From contig SYDZ01000125.1 of assembly GCA_005801025.1 (NCBI GenBank), forward strand, positions 1-17,519: 17,519 nt of DNA, given 5' to 3'. This stretch comes from Actinomycetota bacterium (GTDB lineage: Bacteria; Actinomycetota; Acidimicrobiia; Acidimicrobiales; Ilumatobacteraceae). Position numbers and translations under genes: made by a program. Below are positions 14,331 to 17,519 of this stretch, piece by piece. Each line of letters begins with the position of its first letter. Position 1 is the first letter of the stretch. The notes beneath the pieces were generated by a model. The model saw only the letters and a program-made list of their open reading frames with translations. It was not told where the DNA came from and did not search any database.

Positions 14331-15649
14331 TGTCGCTGATCCCAGCAGACATTGTGCAGAAAGATCTTATTGCTCAGATGACAGCAGTCTTAATTGATCA
14401 TCGGCAAAAGCGTCGTAGCCAGGGACTTCAATCGTCAAGCGCCGATGAATGGGAAGTCGCCCAAGATTCGGCACGACAGTTTTTTGATCAGCGCATATCA
14501 CAGTCCTTATTGATGGGGGCTACAGATCTTGGGATAGTCAATCAGATTGATCTGACGAAGCGCGCTATTGATGCAGTTCTCGGCTTCGGGCCACTACAAG
14601 AACTACTTGATCATCCCATGATCACCGACATTCATGTACGCGGTTCTTCTCCTGTCTGGGTCAAACACACTGATGGTTCGCGTCACGAACTTGATCCAGT
14701 GGTGAGTAGTGACGAAGAGCTTGTACGGCTAGTTCGCAATGTGGCATCACGCTCGCGCAATGGTGAGCGACGTTTTGATGCCCTATCCGCTGAGTGCAAT
14801 GTTTGCCTTGATGATGGAAGTCGACTTTTCGCCGTGATGGATGTTTCGCAAAAACCACTCGTGGTGATTCGCAAGCATCAGTTTCATCTCTCTTCTCTAG
14901 ATGAATTGCGGCGCAATGGTCTGATGTCTCCGATTGTGCACCGGTTTCTGCGAGCAGCAGTTCTTGCTAAGAGAAATATTATTGTCGCTGGTGGAACTGG
15001 CAGTGGCAAAACAACATTATTGCGAGCGTTGATGAATGAAATTCCCTTTCATGAGCGGATCGTGACCATTGAAGATGCTTTTGAACTCGGGTTAGGAAGA
15101 TTTGTTCAACTCCATCCAGATCACGATGAACTGCAGTCTCGTGACGCCAACATTGAGGGTCTTGGTGCAATTACACTTGCCGATTTGACGCGCATGGCCT
15201 TGCGTATGGATCCTGACCGGGTCGTTGTCGGTGAAGTACGTGGCGCAGAAGCCTTCGCCATGTTGATGGCTATGAGTCAGGGAAATAACGGCTCAATGTG
15301 CACCTTGCACGCCGACTCAACTCGTTCAGCATTTTCCAAACTTGCGGCCTACGTGTCAATGGCAAATACTGGTCTGCCGATAGACGTCGTGAATCTCTTG
15401 ATTGCAAACGCTTTGCACATTGTTGTGCATGTTGAGTTGTTTAATGGTCAGCGTCGCATCAGCAGCATCCGCGAGGTGGTGGATTGTGATGGGCCACGAA
15501 TTGTTTCTAACGAAATTTTTGTGGCTCATGGCCACGCATATGCTGAGCCGGCGTATCCAATGACCAGTGAGTTACGCGATTTATTAGTGACGTATGGATA
15601 TGACGATGCAGAAGTTGTCCCATTACATGTCGTGAGTGGTCGACGATGA
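14330..15649 (+). CDS. Tad pilus secretion ATPase, CpaF/TadA family
   Basis: A type II/IV secretion-family ATPase of 439 aa that powers pilin assembly at the cytoplasmic face. It has an N-terminal helical domain (about 1-130) and a core with GFGPLQELLDHPMITDIHVRG. The RecA domain carries Walker A AGGTGSGKTTL (220-230, K227), VTIEDAFELGL for the Asp box, Walker B DRVVVGEVRGAEA (E302) and the His box CTLHADSTRSAF (H327). All catalytic elements are intact. I chose ATG 14330, whose A is the last base of the preceding TGA; GTG 14327 is an equally coupled alternative. Its TGA overlaps the next ATG by four bases. Homologues are called cpaF or tadA; the context fits Tad rather than type II secretion. 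Confidence 0.93.
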   Translation: MSLIPADIVQKDLIAQMTAVLIDHRQKRRSQGLQSSSADEWEVAQDSARQFFDQRISQSLLMGATDLGIVNQIDLTKRAIDAVLGFGPLQELLDHPMITDIHVRGSSPVWVKHTDGSRHELDPVVSSDEELVRLVRNVASRSRNGERRFDALSAECNVCLDDGSRLFAVMDVSQKPLVVIRKHQFHLSSLDELRRNGLMSPIVHRFLRAAVLAKRNIIVAGGTGSGKTTLLRALMNEIPFHERIVTIEDAFELGLGRFVQLHPDHDELQSRDANIEGLGAITLADLTRMALRMDPDRVVVGEVRGAEAFAMLMAMSQGNNGSMCTLHADSTRSAFSKLAAYVSMANTGLPIDVVNLLIANALHIVVHVELFNGQRRISSIREVVDCDGPRIVSNEIFVAHGHAYAEPAYPMTSELRDLLVTYGYDDAEVVPLHVVSGRR

Positions 15650-16359
15650 ATACGATTCTGCGACTTGTACTCGGCTTGGTTCTAGCTACGGGCACGCTCC
15701 TTATCCTGGCTGGATTGCGTGGGGTGGTGGTCATCCGATCGGGTTTTCGAGTGCCACGCCCTGCGCGACGATCGGTAGATGAAACAAAATTAGTTGAAGC
15801 ATTGGCAGTGTGGACCGAGCAATTACGTGACACCATGGCGGGAGCGCGAGGTTTAGAACAAGCACTCACTGTCACCGCGGCGACAGCACCACTAGCAATA
15901 CGCCCAGCAGTAGAGCAATTGTCGGCACGTTTAGGCTTTATGGGGCTTCCAGAAGCTGTGCGCCGATTCGCCACAGATATCAATCATCCGTCGGCCGACT
16001 TTGTAGTGGCTTCACTCATTACTGCGTCTGAAAATCAAGTTCGTGATGTCGGGGCTCTGCTCGGCCACTTAGCTGAATGTTGTCGCAGCGATGTGCAGAT
16101 GCGGACGCGGGTATGGGTGGCGCGAGCCCGCATCCGAAGTGCGGTGCGGATCATTATCGCGGTCGTGGTTTTCTTCGTTGTGGCTCTATTGATGTTAAAT
16201 CCCACCTATTTGGCGGCGTACACCAAGCCGAGCGGGATGCTGGCCCTAGGTGTCGTCATTGCAATGTTTGGCACGTCCTTGCTGATGTTGCAACGTTTGG
16301 GTCGCTTTACTATCTCGCCACGTTTCATCGCTCGCCCCATGTCTGAGGCGTCGTCATGA
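15646..16359 (+). CDS. Tad pilus inner-membrane platform protein, TadB-like
   Basis: A 237-aa polytopic membrane protein of the T2SSF/TadB family, one of two platform proteins that work with the CpaF ATPase. An N-terminal helix (about 5-27) is followed by a cytoplasmic helical domain (about 43-165). That domain includes LAVWTEQLRDTMAGARGLEQ, where the G-x-x-LEQAL pattern is typical of the family, and DVGALLGHLAECC. Two C-terminal helices lie at about 170-190 and 202-224. The start ATG overlaps the cpaF TGA (ATGA), and its own stop overlaps the start of the next gene in the same way, implying strict co-translation. Shorter than many TadB proteins (around 300 aa), as is usual for actinobacterial versions. 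Confidence 0.87.
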   Translation: MNTILRLVLGLVLATGTLLILAGLRGVVVIRSGFRVPRPARRSVDETKLVEALAVWTEQLRDTMAGARGLEQALTVTAATAPLAIRPAVEQLSARLGFMGLPEAVRRFATDINHPSADFVVASLITASENQVRDVGALLGHLAECCRSDVQMRTRVWVARARIRSAVRIIIAVVVFFVVALLMLNPTYLAAYTKPSGMLALGVVIAMFGTSLLMLQRLGRFTISPRFIARPMSEASS

Positions 16360-17201
16360 TCTTTTGGGGTGTGGGCGCTGGTCTTGGAGGGTTACTGATC
16401 CGCCGATCTCTACGTCGTCCCGTCTTGGCGACAGTTCTCCCCAAGTACGGCTCAGGAGCAACAGCAAGTTACTCGCAGATGCAGTTACTGGTCAGACTCG
16501 TTGAAAAACATTTCTCGGTCTCAATATCTGATCTGGCAATGTGTGATCGAACACTGACCGAGGTCACTACCGAGCGGCTATTAGGTGCTCTCATCGGAGC
16601 TACTTTGCCACTGGCAATGTTGGTGCTGACAACTTTGGGCGGGTCTGAATTGCCTTTACCACTGCTGATGGCGTGTTCAGTGATTCTCGCAGTACTTGGA
16701 TTTATGCTGCCAGTGATTCAGTTGCGCACTCGCGCATCGGCTCAACGGCGTGAATTCAGAACAGCATTATCAGCCTTCTTAGATTTGGTGTCAATCATGT
16801 TGGCAGGTGGCGCTGGAATCGAAACGGCCTTAGTGAGTGCATCGCGAGTTGGGGATGGAAAAACATTCAACAGGATTGCTGATGCCTTAGATGTGGCACG
16901 TTCACGTCGTCAGTCGCTGTGGGAAGTGTTGGCAAGTGAGGGGGAGCGATTGGGCATTGAAGAGTTGCCCGAGTTAGCTGCCACGATTCGTCTCGGTGGT
17001 GAACAAGGTGCGCGGATGACGGCGTCGTTAGTAGCTAAAGCCTCGTCTATGCGCTCGCAGCAGTTGGCCGAAATTGAGGCTCAAGCAAATTCGGCAACTG
17101 AACGGATGGGCTTACCGATGGTTCTGCTGTTCTTGGGATTTCTCGTTCTTCTTGGCTACCCAGCATTACAAATGATCAATTCTGGATTTGGTTCTCAATA
17201 A
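16356..17201 (+). CDS. Tad pilus inner-membrane platform protein, TadC-like
   Basis: A 281-aa polytopic membrane protein, the second T2SSF-type platform subunit. It has a short N-terminal hydrophobic segment (about 1-15), a pair of helices at about 75-95 and 101-123, and a cytoplasmic domain from about 131. That domain contains LSAFLDLVSIMLAGGAGIET (138-157), the recognisable TadC/T2SSF core, and ELAATIRLGGEQGARMTASL. A final helix is at about 253-272. ATG 16356 overlaps the TadB-like stop by four bases. Its TAA is followed by a 25-base gap with a strong ribosome-binding site for the pilin gene. It is expected to pair with the TadB-like protein beneath the pilus. Confidence 0.87.
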   Translation: MIFWGVGAGLGGLLIRRSLRRPVLATVLPKYGSGATASYSQMQLLVRLVEKHFSVSISDLAMCDRTLTEVTTERLLGALIGATLPLAMLVLTTLGGSELPLPLLMACSVILAVLGFMLPVIQLRTRASAQRREFRTALSAFLDLVSIMLAGGAGIETALVSASRVGDGKTFNRIADALDVARSRRQSLWEVLASEGERLGIEELPELAATIRLGGEQGARMTASLVAKASSMRSQQLAEIEAQANSATERMGLPMVLLFLGFLVLLGYPALQMINSGFGSQ

Positions 17202-17226
17202 ACAAACACGAGGAAAAGGAAGAAAT

Positions 17227-17421
17227 ATGGAAAATTTCAGGCAACTATGGCAGTACTACACCATTCGTTTACAGGCTTCACAGGAAAGTGATCGAGATCG
17301 TGGGGAAGTCAGTGCCACAACAGTAGTCATGGCTGCTGCACTGATTGGCTTAGCCATTTCAGTCGGGGTCATCGTGTCCGGCAAAATCAGCACTAAAGCC
17401 AATTCACTGAACTTGGGCTGA
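17227..17421 (+). CDS. Small Flp-type prepilin
   Basis: A 64-aa protein that is probably the major pilin subunit of the Tad pilus. It has a 26-residue leader ending in Gly (DRDRG) followed by Glu27, the G|E site recognised by TadV/CpaA-type prepilin peptidases. A hydrophobic stretch follows (VSATTVVMAAALIGLAISVG, 28-47) and a short polar end, giving a mature peptide of 38 residues, within the small size range of Flp pilins. ATG 17227 has a purine-rich Shine-Dalgarno (AGGAAAAGGAAG, about 17211-17222), the strongest in this operon, which suits a highly expressed subunit. The usual Tyr next to E5 of Flp pilins is not present, so a minor pilin is possible. The next gene starts one base after the stop. 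Confidence 0.75.
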   Translation: MENFRQLWQYYTIRLQASQESDRDRGEVSATTVVMAAALIGLAISVGVIVSGKISTKANSLNLG

Positions 17422-17422
17422 G

Positions 17423-17519
17423 ATGTCCTCAGGCCAACGAGATTCAGGTGAGACATCGGCGCAAGTTGTTTTAGTCGTGCCGGTGATCATCTTGGTCTTG
17501 ATGTTGGCCATGCAAGCAG
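17423..17519 (+). CDS. TadE-like pseudopilin, N-terminal fragment
   Basis: The window ends 32 codons into this gene. The visible part begins MSSGQRDSGETSAQVVLVVP, followed by a hydrophobic stretch (VIILVLMLAMQA). A Gly9-Glu10 step followed by a hydrophobic segment with an internal VVP matches the TadE/TadF pseudopilin leader pattern. ATG 17423 is one base after the pilin stop (TGA-G-ATG), the same junction as between the first two genes of the operon. The assignment rests on the leader motif and position; the rest lies beyond the right edge. Confidence 0.65.
   Translation, partial: MSSGQRDSGETSAQVVLVVPVIILVLMLAMQA

Overview
The window looks like a chromosomal segment from an actinobacterium, most likely an Acidimicrobiia-type aquatic lineage of moderate GC content (inference, not certain). 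Reasons: the rpsF-ssb-rpsR-rplI-dnaB block next to a DUF5318-type zinc-ribbon gene resembles the origin-side region of Mycobacterium; the CCA-adding enzyme carries an HD domain as in actinobacteria; the methionine aminopeptidase has an N-terminal SEC-C zinc motif; and the Tad pilus genes have the short actinobacterial architecture. I see no rRNA, tRNA, CRISPR array, insertion sequence or phage gene, and no gene-free stretch longer than 300 bases.

Layout. (1) 1-2397, minus strand: a peptide/oligopeptide ABC importer operon, with a Tat-type lipoprotein binding protein followed by a DppB-like permease cut by the left edge. (2) 2547-5054, plus strand: CCA tRNA nucleotidyltransferase, a zinc-ribbon DUF5318-like protein and an unknown three-helix membrane protein. 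(3) 5223-8605, plus strand: rpsF, ssb, rpsR and rplI, a strong intrinsic terminator, two DnaA-box-like sequences, then dnaB. (4) 8652-10121: a VOC-fold protein on the minus strand, then a tiny membrane protein and an HD-domain hydrolase on the plus strand. (5) 10122-12849, minus strand: methionine aminopeptidase, type I pantothenate kinase and a membrane-anchored hypothetical protein. (6) 12989-17519, plus strand: a compact Tad/Flp pilus operon (CpaB-like SAF protein, CpaE/TadZ-like protein, CpaF/TadA ATPase, TadB, TadC, a small Flp-type prepilin and the start of a TadE-like pseudopilin), continuing past the right edge.

Two translation-initiation styles coexist. Several genes inside operons, and the binding protein, have recognisable Shine-Dalgarno sequences. 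Several genes at transcription-unit starts (cca, the DUF5318-like gene, map, coaA) lack one and instead have a TANNNT hexamer 6-8 bases before the start codon, the arrangement expected of leaderless mRNAs.

The points I would look at again are the possible S6:S18 autoregulatory hairpin before rpsF, the zinc-free S18 with a PRG-repeat and acidic tail, the paired DnaA-like boxes before dnaB, the CpaE-like protein without any P-loop lysine, and the leaderless-promoter pattern. I found no clearly unprecedented system.
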